This document shows, piece by piece, positions 1 through 7,663 of a stretch of DNA of 32,225 bases. Origin of the DNA: Candidatus Aminicenantes bacterium UBA4820. Lineage in GTDB: Bacteria; Acidobacteriota; UBA4820. Position numbers and translations under genes: made by a program. Location of the stretch: positions 1-32,225 of the forward strand of contig DHFQ01000141.1 in assembly GCA_002402325.1 (NCBI GenBank), in the 5' to 3' direction. The notes below the pieces were generated by a model. It was not told the DNA's origin. It saw only the letters and a program-made list of their open reading frames with translations, and ran no database searches. How positions within the stretch are numbered: position 1 is the first letter of the stretch; each line of letters starts with the position of its first letter.

Positions 1-258
1 TTTTTTCTAATCGTTGCGATGATATTTGAAGGAATAGGAGGATTATCTCTATTTTCTGGATTCTTAACAAGATATGGCTCGCTTCTTTTAATCATTTTTC
101 TAATTCCTACAACGATCATTTTTCACACCAACTTCTCTGACCAATCCCAATCAATTAATTTTATGAAAAACACTGCGATAATGGGCGGATTACTCTATGT
201 TTTCTCCTATGGTGCCGGAAAAATATCTTTAGACAATTTAATAAAGAAAAGTGTATAA
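1..258 (+). CDS. DoxX family membrane protein, C-terminal part (5' end outside window)
   Basis: The reading frame is open from the first base of the window and stops with TAA at 256-258, so only the C-terminal 85 or so residues are present. They contain two hydrophobic segments and the pattern typical of DoxX proteins: a glutamate followed by GG, then GFLTRYG, then a hydrophobic stretch ending in PTT and a FH pair, later NFMKN-AIMGG and GAG. DoxX proteins are small four-helix membrane proteins, some linked to redox or thiol stress; no enzymatic role is visible here. An internal ATG at position 19 is not the real start because the homology-like pattern continues upstream of it. The family call is from pattern recognition only. 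Confidence 0.75.
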   Translation, partial: FFLIVAMIFEGIGGLSLFSGFLTRYGSLLLIIFLIPTTIIFHTNFSDQSQSINFMKNTAIMGGLLYVFSYGAGKISLDNLIKKSV

Positions 259-259
259 T
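230..259 (+). promoter_or_regulatory. Candidate sigma-70 promoter giving a leaderless transcript
   Basis: A perfect TATAAT lies at 254-259, with TAGACA at 230-235 as a possible -35 box (spacer 18). Transcription would start about 7 bases after the -10 box, essentially at the ATG at 267. No Shine-Dalgarno sequence is visible upstream of that ATG, which fits leaderless expression. The promoter overlaps the end of the DoxX gene. Confidence 0.4.
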
Positions 260-266
260 CTCTCTT

Positions 267-1142
267 ATGGAGTTAAAAAAACGGTCTCTTTTAAAAAAAC
301 TTGAGTCCTATCAAAAAAAAGAGATTACAGAACATTTAATTTACTCCAAATTGGCGAAAGTTCAAAAAGACCCTAAAAATAGGGACATTCTTGAGAAAAT
401 AGGTAAAGATGAACTTGCCCATTACGAAGGCTGGAAAAGTTATACTAAGAAAGAAATTGCTCCTTCAAAATTAAAAACTTATCTCTTTTTATTCATCTCA
501 AGAGTTTTTGGCTTGACATTCGGGATAAAACTTCTTGAAAAGGGTGAAGAAGAGGCTCAAAAACAGTATGATGGAATAAAAAATGACCTTCCTGATGCAG
601 AAAGAATTGTAAAGGACGAAAACGAACATGAAGCGCAACTTATAAATATGATTGATGAGGAAAGGTTAAAATATGTTGGTTCAATAGTTTTGGGGTTAAG
701 TGATGCTCTTGTAGAATTGACGGGATGTCTTGCTGGGCTAACTCTTGCTCTACAAAAATCTTCTCTGGTAGCTTTATCGGGGCTTGTGGTTGGAGTTTCA
801 GCAGCACTTTCAATGGCAGTTTCAGAGTATCTTTCGACAAAGGCAGAAGAGGGAGAACAAAATCCATTAAAATCGTCCATTTATACAGGAATAGTCTACA
901 TGGTTACGGTACTTTTTCTTGTTTTTCCTTTCCTGGTTTCAAGTAATCCCTATTTTTCTCTCTTAATCTCAATTCTTATTGCGATTTTACTAATTGCAAT
1001 TTTTAATTTCTATGTTTCCGTTGCAAAAGACAAGGGTTTCTTTAAACCTTTCATAGAAATGGTGCTAATGAGTCTTGCTGTTGCTGGGATAAGTTTTGGT
1101 GTGGGTTACATTTTAAGAGAAACAATGGGAATAAATGTTTAG
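267..1142 (+). CDS. Rubrerythrin-like domain fused to VIT1/CCC1 iron/manganese transporter domain
   Basis: This 291-residue protein has an N-terminal ferritin-like (rubrerythrin) domain of about 125 residues followed by a membrane VIT1/CCC1 domain. Candidate di-iron ligands are visible as pairs: E19/E22, E49/H52 in DELAH, E91/E94, and E118/H121 in DENEH. The membrane part begins near residue 135 with GLSDALVELTG and continues with four or five hydrophobic segments. It contains the loop glutamate in SEYLSTKAEEGE that is typical of VIT1 metal-binding segments. In this family (MbfA-type proteins) the soluble domain is thought to sense or oxidise ferrous iron and the membrane domain to export it. 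The gene starts 8 bases after the DoxX gene but lacks a recognisable ribosome binding site. It faces the envelope operon tail to tail. Confidence 0.85.
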   Translation: MELKKRSLLKKLESYQKKEITEHLIYSKLAKVQKDPKNRDILEKIGKDELAHYEGWKSYTKKEIAPSKLKTYLFLFISRVFGLTFGIKLLEKGEEEAQKQYDGIKNDLPDAERIVKDENEHEAQLINMIDEERLKYVGSIVLGLSDALVELTGCLAGLTLALQKSSLVALSGLVVGVSAALSMAVSEYLSTKAEEGEQNPLKSSIYTGIVYMVTVLFLVFPFLVSSNPYFSLLISILIAILLIAIFNFYVSVAKDKGFFKPFIEMVLMSLAVAGISFGVGYILRETMGINV

Positions 1143-1203
1143 AATTTTCCGAACTCTTTAAGGTGCAAACACTTCTCTCCCACTGGCGTTTTACTTAACA
1201 ATG

Positions 1204-1230
1204 TAGAGAAATTTAGAGCAAAAATCTCTA
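1204..1230. terminator. Weak convergent hairpin between the VIT1 fusion and the DUF4412-like gene
   Basis: TAGAGA at 1204-1209 can pair with TCTCTA at 1225-1230. The loop is 15 bases and can form a second short stem. A T-rich stretch follows on the plus strand. It lies between two convergent genes, where a bidirectional terminator would be expected, but the stem is short and AT-rich, so the call is tentative. Confidence 0.25.
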
Positions 1231-1231
1231 T

Positions 1232-2197
1232 TTATTTTGTTACCTTTTTTATTATTTTCTTAAAAATCTTTTTACCTTTATTTTGAATAGAGTTATCTTC
1301 TTTATTTTCATTCTCCTTATTTTCTTCTGCAGATTCACCATCTTTGTTTTCCTCTTTTGAAGCCTCAGTTGACTCTTCAGAAGAATTTTCAGAAGTCAAA
1401 GCCCTGTTTATTGTAGACCAGATTCCCGATTCCTCTTTTGTATATCCTGAAGGAAGAATAAAAACGGCGGGTGAAACTTTAGATACAGAAACATCTCTTG
1501 TGGTGAGGATTGTTTTCCCTTCATATTTTCCATTTGAATAATTTTCTGAAATTATCTGAATTGGAAAACCAAGAAAACCAATCTTCTCAGATATTTGCTT
1601 ATCAAATATAGGGTCTCCCGTTTTAACTCCTTCTGAATGCCAATTGTATCCTCCAAAAAGGGCAAGAACATCGTATTTTGTAGTTGAGTAATAGTCAGTG
1701 GTCTCCTCTTTGTGGGTTCTATTTTTTATGCCTAAAGTTGAACTCTCCATATCGTAAGAAATTTTCACCCTTTTACCTGTGCAAGGATAACCATTTATTA
1801 CTTTTGGTGGTAATAGAGAAACAGAAACATTCTGGTTAGAGTAGGTTAATTTGACCAACTTCTGAGTTTCCTGCCCAAACTTTGCATAATCATCAAGATT
1901 CATTTCCCAGTAACTTTTTGTTCCGGGAAAGACAAAATAGACAACTTTGGCATTGGCGTCACCCAGCATATAATCTCCGTTTTTAAAAAAGCCAAAATCA
2001 GTAAGATATACCATCTTAAACTTTCCACCTGATGCAAAAGACTCAAATTCAAAACCTGTTAAATTAGGTGATTTTGCCTCTTTTTCCCCCTCTACATCGG
2101 GTGGCTCAATTTTCAAATTGCCTTTATAAGTTATTCCTTGAGAAAAAATTGCAACCGATAAAAAAATAAGAAAAATAAAAAATAGGGATTTTTTCAT
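1232..2197 (-). CDS. Secreted DUF4412-like protein with acidic linker and basic C-terminal tail
   Basis: The protein has 321 residues. Residues 1-19 form a signal peptide (lysines, hydrophobic core, then FSQG). The mature part to about residue 260 is beta-rich with a pattern like DUF4412 or LolA-type proteins: a basic, glycine-rich strand early on, then NGYPCTGKRV near the middle and FILPSGYTKEE at the domain end. From about residue 268 the sequence becomes a low-complexity acidic linker rich in E, S, K and N. It ends in a strongly basic amphipathic segment, KGKKIFKKIIKKVTK. The start is supported by GAGGAGGTG just upstream of the ATG. The gene is last in the envelope operon, 75 bases after the phosphoesterase gene. 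No enzymatic residues are evident; a periplasmic or envelope-binding role is an inference. Confidence 0.65.
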   Translation of the reverse strand: MKKSLFFIFLIFLSVAIFSQGITYKGNLKIEPPDVEGEKEAKSPNLTGFEFESFASGGKFKMVYLTDFGFFKNGDYMLGDANAKVVYFVFPGTKSYWEMNLDDYAKFGQETQKLVKLTYSNQNVSVSLLPPKVINGYPCTGKRVKISYDMESSTLGIKNRTHKEETTDYYSTTKYDVLALFGGYNWHSEGVKTGDPIFDKQISEKIGFLGFPIQIISENYSNGKYEGKTILTTRDVSVSKVSPAVFILPSGYTKEESGIWSTINRALTSENSSEESTEASKEENKDGESAEENKENENKEDNSIQNKGKKIFKKIIKKVTK

Positions 2198-2272
2198 TTA
2201 ACACCTCCTCAAAAAATATTTTATCACAAAATAAAACTAAAAATTATTAAATGTATTTATAGAATTATCTTT

Positions 2273-2992
2273 TTAGGCTATATATCTTGTTTCAATTTTG
2301 CCCTGAGAATTTATAATTGAGAAACTACCTTTATTCATAAAGGTATCAACTAAATTAACCTTAACCCCATAAAATTCATATTCAAGTTTTCTATGAAAAT
2401 GTCCTAAAACAAGATTTGTGTAACCCTCTTCTTTTAATGATCTTGCATATTTTTTTATCTCATCAAAAGGTATTTCAATTTTATGCTCATAGTTTGTTCT
2501 TGATAGTTTTTCCTCCAACTTCTCAGCCAGATTTTTAGCAAAATCTTTTTTTAAAATTTTAAGAAGGGATTTGACACTGCTTGTTCTTGTAATGTAACTC
2601 CATAAAAGATAATTTCTATCTTCCCAATTTATGGTTTCCCCGTGTTCAAAAAGAATTTTAGTGCCATTGCTGAAATCCATTTTATAATTTTTTCCGATAA
2701 ATAAAAAAGGAGTTTCTTTTAATTCATCAACAAAGTAATCTCTGTTTCCTTCCAAAAAAATTATCTCTTTCCCATTTTCTTTGAGATGGTTTAATGCTTT
2801 GATAATCTCTTTCTGATAATCACTCAAAAGGTCATCGATTCCCATCCAGTTTGAAAAAAGATCTCCTAAAATTATCAGTTTTGATAATTTTGATTCTTGA
2901 AAAATCCTCAAAAATTTTGAAAAAAGATCATTTATTTCATCTGATTTTGAGTTTAAGTGAGAATCTGCAAGTAAATAAATTTCTTCTTCCAT
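2273..2992 (-). CDS. Metallophosphoesterase, UDP-2,3-diacylglucosamine hydrolase (LpxH)-like
   Basis: The 239-residue protein carries the full calcineurin-type phosphoesterase motif series: D10-x-H12 in LADSHL, GDLF with D44, EGNRD with N83, HGE with H117, and GHFHR with H198 and H200. Length and motif spacing match LpxH-like enzymes, which remove UMP from UDP-2,3-diacylglucosamine in lipid A synthesis at the inner membrane face. Many close relatives have other or unknown substrates, so lipid A function is plausible but unproven. The start codon shares one base with the stop of rlpA (TGATG arrangement), indicating translational coupling within the envelope operon. Confidence 0.75.
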   Translation of the reverse strand: MEEEIYLLADSHLNSKSDEINDLFSKFLRIFQESKLSKLIILGDLFSNWMGIDDLLSDYQKEIIKALNHLKENGKEIIFLEGNRDYFVDELKETPFLFIGKNYKMDFSNGTKILFEHGETINWEDRNYLLWSYITRTSSVKSLLKILKKDFAKNLAEKLEEKLSRTNYEHKIEIPFDEIKKYARSLKEEGYTNLVLGHFHRKLEYEFYGVKVNLVDTFMNKGSFSIINSQGKIETRYIA

Positions 2993-3657
2993 CAGTCATT
3001 CCTTGTCAAAAATCCTTCGAATCCATCCTTTAAAATTAAATCAAGAAGGGTTTGTGCTTCTTTCTCACTCTTGAAATGTCCCAGCCTCACTCTGTAAAAA
3101 TCTTTGAACTTTGCTATGTAGCAATCACCATAAATTTTTTCCAATTTTTCCTTGAATCTCTTTGCATTGTTCAAGTCTGAAAATGCTCCAACTTGAACCG
3201 TAAATGAATCATCAAGGACTCTCCCTTTATCACCCCCTATAACTTCGGTAGGAGAGTTGATGGGCTTTCCCCTTCCCTCTCTTACAACCTCAATTTTAAC
3301 CTTTGCAGTTCCTTCGCCATAAAAACCAAGTTCCTTCGCTCCTTTTTTTGAGCAGTCAATGATTCTTCCCCTCACAAATGGTCCTCTATCATTGACTCTC
3401 AAATTTGCACTTTTACCGTTTTCAAGGTTTGTAACTTTAACAATTGTTCCAAGCGGAAGAGTTTTGTGGGCAGCGGTCATCTTTTCGGGGTCAAAAATCT
3501 CACCGCTTGCCGTTGGTTTTCCTTTAAATTCATTTCCATACCATGAGGCTATCCCCTTTTCAGTGTATCCCCTTGAGACCTCCTCAACTTTCATCGCCTT
3601 TTTACCACAGGAGAGAAGCAGAAATAGAAACATTAAAAGGTAAAATAGCCTCTTCAT
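2992..3657 (-). CDS. rlpA: RlpA-like septal lytic transglycosylase lipoprotein
   Basis: This 221-residue protein begins with a lipoprotein signal ending in LLLSC, so C17 is the probable lipidation site. Residues 33-130 form a double-psi beta-barrel RlpA domain with GIASWYG, TASGE, MTAAHKTLPLGT, VNDRGPF and GRIIDCS motifs. The C-terminal part (about 148-218) is a SPOR domain with FTVQVGAFSD, which binds peptidoglycan stripped of stem peptides at division sites. In characterised members RlpA cleaves such denuded glycan strands. The start overlaps the stop of the small membrane protein by four bases (ATGA). It sits next to another lytic transglycosylase gene, consistent with a cell-wall remodelling operon. 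Confidence 0.92.
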   Translation of the reverse strand: MKRLFYLLMFLFLLLSCGKKAMKVEEVSRGYTEKGIASWYGNEFKGKPTASGEIFDPEKMTAAHKTLPLGTIVKVTNLENGKSANLRVNDRGPFVRGRIIDCSKKGAKELGFYGEGTAKVKIEVVREGRGKPINSPTEVIGGDKGRVLDDSFTVQVGAFSDLNNAKRFKEKLEKIYGDCYIAKFKDFYRVRLGHFKSEKEAQTLLDLILKDGFEGFLTRND

Positions 3658-3887
3658 TTTTTCCCCTTTTTTCTTTCAATATTTCTATCAATTGAAAAAA
3701 ACTTTGCAAATATTATTGTTAAAATTACGACGATCAACCCCAGGAAAATTAAGACCGGGAAAACATAAAACATTCGTTCCCGTTCTTTTATGATGCTTTT
3801 CAAAAATTGGACAAATTCAATATTTCCAAGAAAAAGGTTGAGGTAATAAATAAGGATTTCTATCCACCTATAAATAAAATCGGGCAT
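3654..3887 (-). CDS. Small membrane protein of unknown function
   Basis: This 77-residue protein has an N-terminal amphipathic or weakly hydrophobic region rich in aromatic residues and one strong transmembrane segment at about residues 40-62 (FPVLIFLGLIVVILTIIFA). A short basic tail ends in RKKGKK. The positive-inside rule suggests the tail is cytoplasmic. I do not recognise a family. It is very probably real: its stop overlaps the rlpA start by four bases, and its start lies one base after the stop of the mltD-like gene. It is thus locked between two peptidoglycan-acting genes and may help anchor or organise them. Confidence 0.7.
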   Translation of the reverse strand: MPDFIYRWIEILIYYLNLFLGNIEFVQFLKSIIKERERMFYVFPVLIFLGLIVVILTIIFAKFFSIDRNIERKKGKK

Positions 3888-3888
3888 T

Positions 3889-5484
3889 TTATTCTGGTAT
3901 TTTTAACTTCATACCAATTCTCAAAACTGTTCTTTTAGAAATGTTGTTCTCTTTGCATATTTCTTCAATACTTTTTCCAAATTTATTTGCTATTTTGGAT
4001 AGAGTATCTCCTCTTTTTACTTCATAAAAAGTCTCTGCTTTTTGAGGAGTATCATCCATACCTTTATTTTCTACAATTTCTTTTTTCCCTTCAATTTTAG
4101 ATTTTACGCCATTTTTAAGAATAAGAAGGCTTGTTTTTGAATTTAATCTTTTGGGAATGGATAGGTTTGCTTCTATAATTTCTCTGGGATCGACTCCATA
4201 TTTTTTTGCTATGGTTCTTAAAGTTTCCCCTCTTCTTACCTGATGGATGACATAGTCAACCTTTAATTCTTCTCCTCTTTTAAGATAATTTTCTAATTTT
4301 TCATAAAGATTTGCAGGAACCTTGAGTTCATATTCCCGATTGGGCGTAATAATTCTTTTTAAAGAAGGATTTAAAATAAGAAGGTGTTCTATGGGAATTT
4401 GAAGTTCATTTGCGACACCTCTTAAGTCTATGGGGAAATTTATTTTAAAGACTGCGTATTCAAGTTTTTGAGGAGGGTCTTCAATTGTAAAGTTGAATGC
4501 CTGAGGATTTGATGCAATAACGATTGCCCCAAGAATTGCAGGTACATACTCCCTTGTTTCCCTTTTCAAAAATTTCCCCTTTTTTATGGTCCAAAAATCT
4601 GCCTTTTTGTGATTTCTTAAGTACCTGAATAATTTTCCTTCGCCACAGTTGTAAGATGCAAGAGCGAGATTCCAATCACCAAAAGAATCATACAGATATT
4701 TCAAGTATTTCGCGGATGCCCTTGCAGACACAATGGGATCAAGCCTCTCATCTTGAAAGAAATCAATGTTAAGCCCATATTTTTTTCCTGTTTGTTCCAT
4801 AAATTGCCACATTCCGACAGCATTTGCTCTTGAGCGGGTATTTGTTTTAAACGCTGATTCAACAATCGCAAGATAGATAAGTTCAGGCGGGACGCCCTCA
4901 TCTTTAAATATCGTCTGAAGTTCATCGATATAAGGAGCGCCTCTTTGTAAAGATTCCGAAAACCACTTCCTCAATTTCGTCTGGTATAGTCCTATATACT
5001 TTATTACATCACTGTTTTCAAGAGGAATCGGAATCCCTGTCTTTATTGTTGCTTTTGCCTTTTCAACCTCTTTTAATGTTTCAAGCAACTCTTCCTGTGA
5101 AAGGAAAGTTGTCTCATTCAAAAGTTTTTCCTTTGGCGATTCTTCAACTTCACCAATAGATTCAGGGGCAAGGTTGTCTTTAATTGACTCTCTTAAAGAA
5201 AGTTCGATTAGCCTTTCAACCGCACCTTGAAGCCTTGGGTCATTTTTCTCTTCATCATTTAATGAAAAATATTCCTCTAAGAACTGATTACAGGTTGACG
5301 CCCCATCTTTTTGAACTTCACCTTTTTCAAGAGATTCGCAAAATTTCATTATATTTTCAGAAAGTTGATTTTCCTTTTTTACTTGAGGAGGTGGTTGAAC
5401 CTCCACCTGTTTTACTTTTGTCTGTTGTCTTTCAGCACACGAAATTAAAATCAAAAAAAGAAGCAAGATAAAAACTTTTTTCAT
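3889..5484 (-). CDS. mltD: MltD-like membrane-bound lytic transglycosylase with LysM domains
   Basis: The 531-residue protein has a lipoprotein signal ending in LISC (C16). After a low-complexity and helical region (20-190) comes an SLT/goose-lysozyme-type catalytic domain. It contains LAIVESAF with the catalytic E209, the AVGMWQFM motif near 222-229, and LALASYNCGEGK near 273-284. The C-terminal third holds two clear LysM repeats (VRRGETLRTIAKKYGV at about 414-429 and VKRGDTLSKIANKFGK near the end), plus a degenerate LysM-like segment before them. Such enzymes cleave peptidoglycan to 1,6-anhydromuropeptides from the outer membrane. The gene is second in the operon, 43 bases after the TPR gene. 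Confidence 0.9.
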   Translation of the reverse strand: MKKVFILLLFLILISCAERQQTKVKQVEVQPPPQVKKENQLSENIMKFCESLEKGEVQKDGASTCNQFLEEYFSLNDEEKNDPRLQGAVERLIELSLRESIKDNLAPESIGEVEESPKEKLLNETTFLSQEELLETLKEVEKAKATIKTGIPIPLENSDVIKYIGLYQTKLRKWFSESLQRGAPYIDELQTIFKDEGVPPELIYLAIVESAFKTNTRSRANAVGMWQFMEQTGKKYGLNIDFFQDERLDPIVSARASAKYLKYLYDSFGDWNLALASYNCGEGKLFRYLRNHKKADFWTIKKGKFLKRETREYVPAILGAIVIASNPQAFNFTIEDPPQKLEYAVFKINFPIDLRGVANELQIPIEHLLILNPSLKRIITPNREYELKVPANLYEKLENYLKRGEELKVDYVIHQVRRGETLRTIAKKYGVDPREIIEANLSIPKRLNSKTSLLILKNGVKSKIEGKKEIVENKGMDDTPQKAETFYEVKRGDTLSKIANKFGKSIEEICKENNISKRTVLRIGMKLKIPE

Positions 5485-5527
5485 AATAAGACGCTACGCT
5501 GCACCCTGATATTTCTAAAAATTCTCA

Positions 5528-7477
5528 TCATTCCTCTATCTGTCGGTAGGTAAGATTTTGCACATAACTCTGATAATCTTCATCAAGCGGTTTGTTCAAA
5601 TACCTTGTTGTAAAATTTAAAAGTTCTCTTGCTTTACTGTCTTTGGGGTCAAAATCAAGTAAATCTTTCAAATTGTTCTTTGCAACAAGAACATTTCCCG
5701 CCTTTAAATCTTTCACAGCCCAGTTGAAATAGCCATTTCTTATTATTTTTCTGATTTGATCAGCCTTTCCCATCTGTAATGCAAACTGTTCCTGTTCTTT
5801 TGGATAAATTAGCCTCCAGCAAATCCTTACAGCCTCGCCATATTCAGCCATTTTGAAGAATTTTACAGCCTTTTCGTAATCTGTAACAAATCTCTGGACT
5901 TTTGCCTCCTCTTCCTTCTGCTGTTCTAAAAGCACTTTTGCATTTTCAATGTTAGTTCTTATCTCAATTGTTTGTCCCCCCAGTTTTTCAGCCTCAGAAA
6001 AGAGATTTATAGCCTTTTCATACTGTTTTTCTTGCATTGCAGTTTTAGCCTCAAGCAAAACTTCTGTTACGCTTCTGACGCTATTTGCAGGAACTTTTGG
6101 TGATTCCTGACCTGTTGAAGATTGTGCCTGCTTTGGCTTTTCTTTTGGAGGCTTACGCGGGATGGTCTGAGCCACTTGCTTCGGGCTAAACATTGATTTC
6201 CATATTATAGGAACAAAGAAAAACCCAGCCCCAACAACTGCAAGTCCAATTACAATAATAGCAATTAAAGTGTATGGAATTTCCTTTCCTTCTTTCTTTT
6301 TTGGCAACACTTTCTTTTGAGAGGTGAGTGCTGGTGGCTCTATTTCAGGAGGTTTTGTTTCTACCTTAAAAGCGGGAGATGATTCTTCTTTTTCTTCCGT
6401 AACAAGGCTTGAAAGGTCCTCCATTCCTGAAGTATCAAAAGAAAAGTTATCCTGAGCCTGCGACGATTCAGTTTGAAAAGGAGTTTCAAGCTGAAATGAT
6501 GAAGCACTCTTCTTTTCCTCAATTTCGTTCAGATAAAATAGTGCCTCTCTATGTCCAGGAATGATCCCTGTAACTTTGAGAAACATCTCCTTAGCCTTTT
6601 CAAAATCTCCTGAATCATAAATTGAAATTGCCTCATTAAGAATTAAATTTGCTTCCTGCTCCCTTTGTTGAAGTTTTGTTTTTGCATCATCAATCAGGTT
6701 CTGTGCCTCAACATTTTCTTCATCAAGAATAAAAACCCTTGTCAAAACATCAATGGCTTCTTGATATTTCCCTTGTGTTATAAGTTCTTTCCCTTCACTT
6801 ATAAGCTTTTCTGGTTTGCTCTCCTCTTCGCCAAAAGAAAAGGGCATAGCGGATTCTGATTCGGTAGAAAGAACCGTTTGTTCACCTTGAGGTTCTTCTA
6901 AAGGGATTGCTTCAGGTTCCCTTTTTTCCTCTTCTCCTCCAAATGAAAAGTCACCAAAAGACTCAAGTGGAACTTCCTCTTTCTGTTTGCCTTCTGATTC
7001 TTGAGGTATGCTATCATCTTTTACATCACCTACTTCACCAAAATCAAAGTTTTCAAGCGATTCGAGGGTTGGTTCATTACCTGAAGTTTTAGGCTCCGCA
7101 ATTGGCAGTGGTTCCAACAGTTCAAATGGTTCAAGATCCTCAAAAGAGGTATCCTCTTTTTCTGCACCTAGTTCGGTTAGATGCAAAGATTCTTTTAGTT
7201 TTAACCCTTCTGGGTTAGTGGGGTCAACTTTTAAAACGCTTTCTATTATTTTTAATGCCGATTCTTTATCACCTTTAGTAATTAATTGCGAAGCCTCATT
7301 TATCTTTCTTGTCAACTGGAGCCTGAGCATCATTCCTTCCTGTGCCTCAGTCAGAATTTGTCTTATCTCCAGATTATCAGGATTTTCATTCAAAAGAGGT
7401 TTCAACAACTTTATAACCTCATCAAATTCACCCTGTTTCAAGAATTCCTGTGCTTTTAAAATTCTCTCATCGTTCAT
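5528..7477 (-). CDS. TPR-repeat protein with one transmembrane segment and FxFG-type linker motifs
   Basis: The protein has 649 residues and no N-terminal signal. Residues 1-105 contain TPR-like helices (LKQGEFDEVIKLLKPLL). A long acidic, proline-rich linker follows. Further TPR units occur at about 224-320, and a transmembrane helix at about 401-425 (YTLIAIIVIGLAVVGAGFFF). A Pro/Lys-rich spacer leads to C-terminal TPRs at about 468-625. The topology predicted is a large cytoplasmic N-terminal half and a periplasmic TPR domain. The linker repeats a short aromatic motif (FDFGE, FSFGGEE, FSFGEEE, FSFDTSG). The start is supported by AGGAGG seven bases upstream of the ATG. As first gene of the envelope operon it may scaffold the downstream cell-wall enzymes; that is inference from context. 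Confidence 0.75.
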   Translation of the reverse strand: MNDERILKAQEFLKQGEFDEVIKLLKPLLNENPDNLEIRQILTEAQEGMMLRLQLTRKINEASQLITKGDKESALKIIESVLKVDPTNPEGLKLKESLHLTELGAEKEDTSFEDLEPFELLEPLPIAEPKTSGNEPTLESLENFDFGEVGDVKDDSIPQESEGKQKEEVPLESFGDFSFGGEEEKREPEAIPLEEPQGEQTVLSTESESAMPFSFGEEESKPEKLISEGKELITQGKYQEAIDVLTRVFILDEENVEAQNLIDDAKTKLQQREQEANLILNEAISIYDSGDFEKAKEMFLKVTGIIPGHREALFYLNEIEEKKSASSFQLETPFQTESSQAQDNFSFDTSGMEDLSSLVTEEKEESSPAFKVETKPPEIEPPALTSQKKVLPKKKEGKEIPYTLIAIIVIGLAVVGAGFFFVPIIWKSMFSPKQVAQTIPRKPPKEKPKQAQSSTGQESPKVPANSVRSVTEVLLEAKTAMQEKQYEKAINLFSEAEKLGGQTIEIRTNIENAKVLLEQQKEEEAKVQRFVTDYEKAVKFFKMAEYGEAVRICWRLIYPKEQEQFALQMGKADQIRKIIRNGYFNWAVKDLKAGNVLVAKNNLKDLLDFDPKDSKARELLNFTTRYLNKPLDEDYQSYVQNLTYRQIEE

Positions 7478-7610
7478 AGGATATCCTCCTAAACTATATT
7501 AGTTTAACTCAAAATAAGGAAAAATAAAAATAGAGAAGGAGAAGAACATTCAAATCGTCTAATGCTTCTTAAATCAGTCATTTGTTTGCTCAAATAGTAT
7601 GTCATCCATT

Positions 7611-7641
7611 TTGCACCACTAAGGGTGTTATAGTCTATATT
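7611..7641 (+). promoter_or_regulatory. Tentative promoter for the beta-CASP/DnaE-like operon
   Basis: TATATT at 7636-7641 lies about 23 bases before the chosen ATG. TTGCAC at 7611-7616 could be a -35 box, although the 19-base spacer is long. The 186-base divergent region contains nothing else I can assign with confidence. It would have to hold promoters for both this operon and the opposite TPR-led operon. Confidence 0.25.
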
Positions 7642-7663
7642 GGAATGGAGAAGAAGTTTTGTT

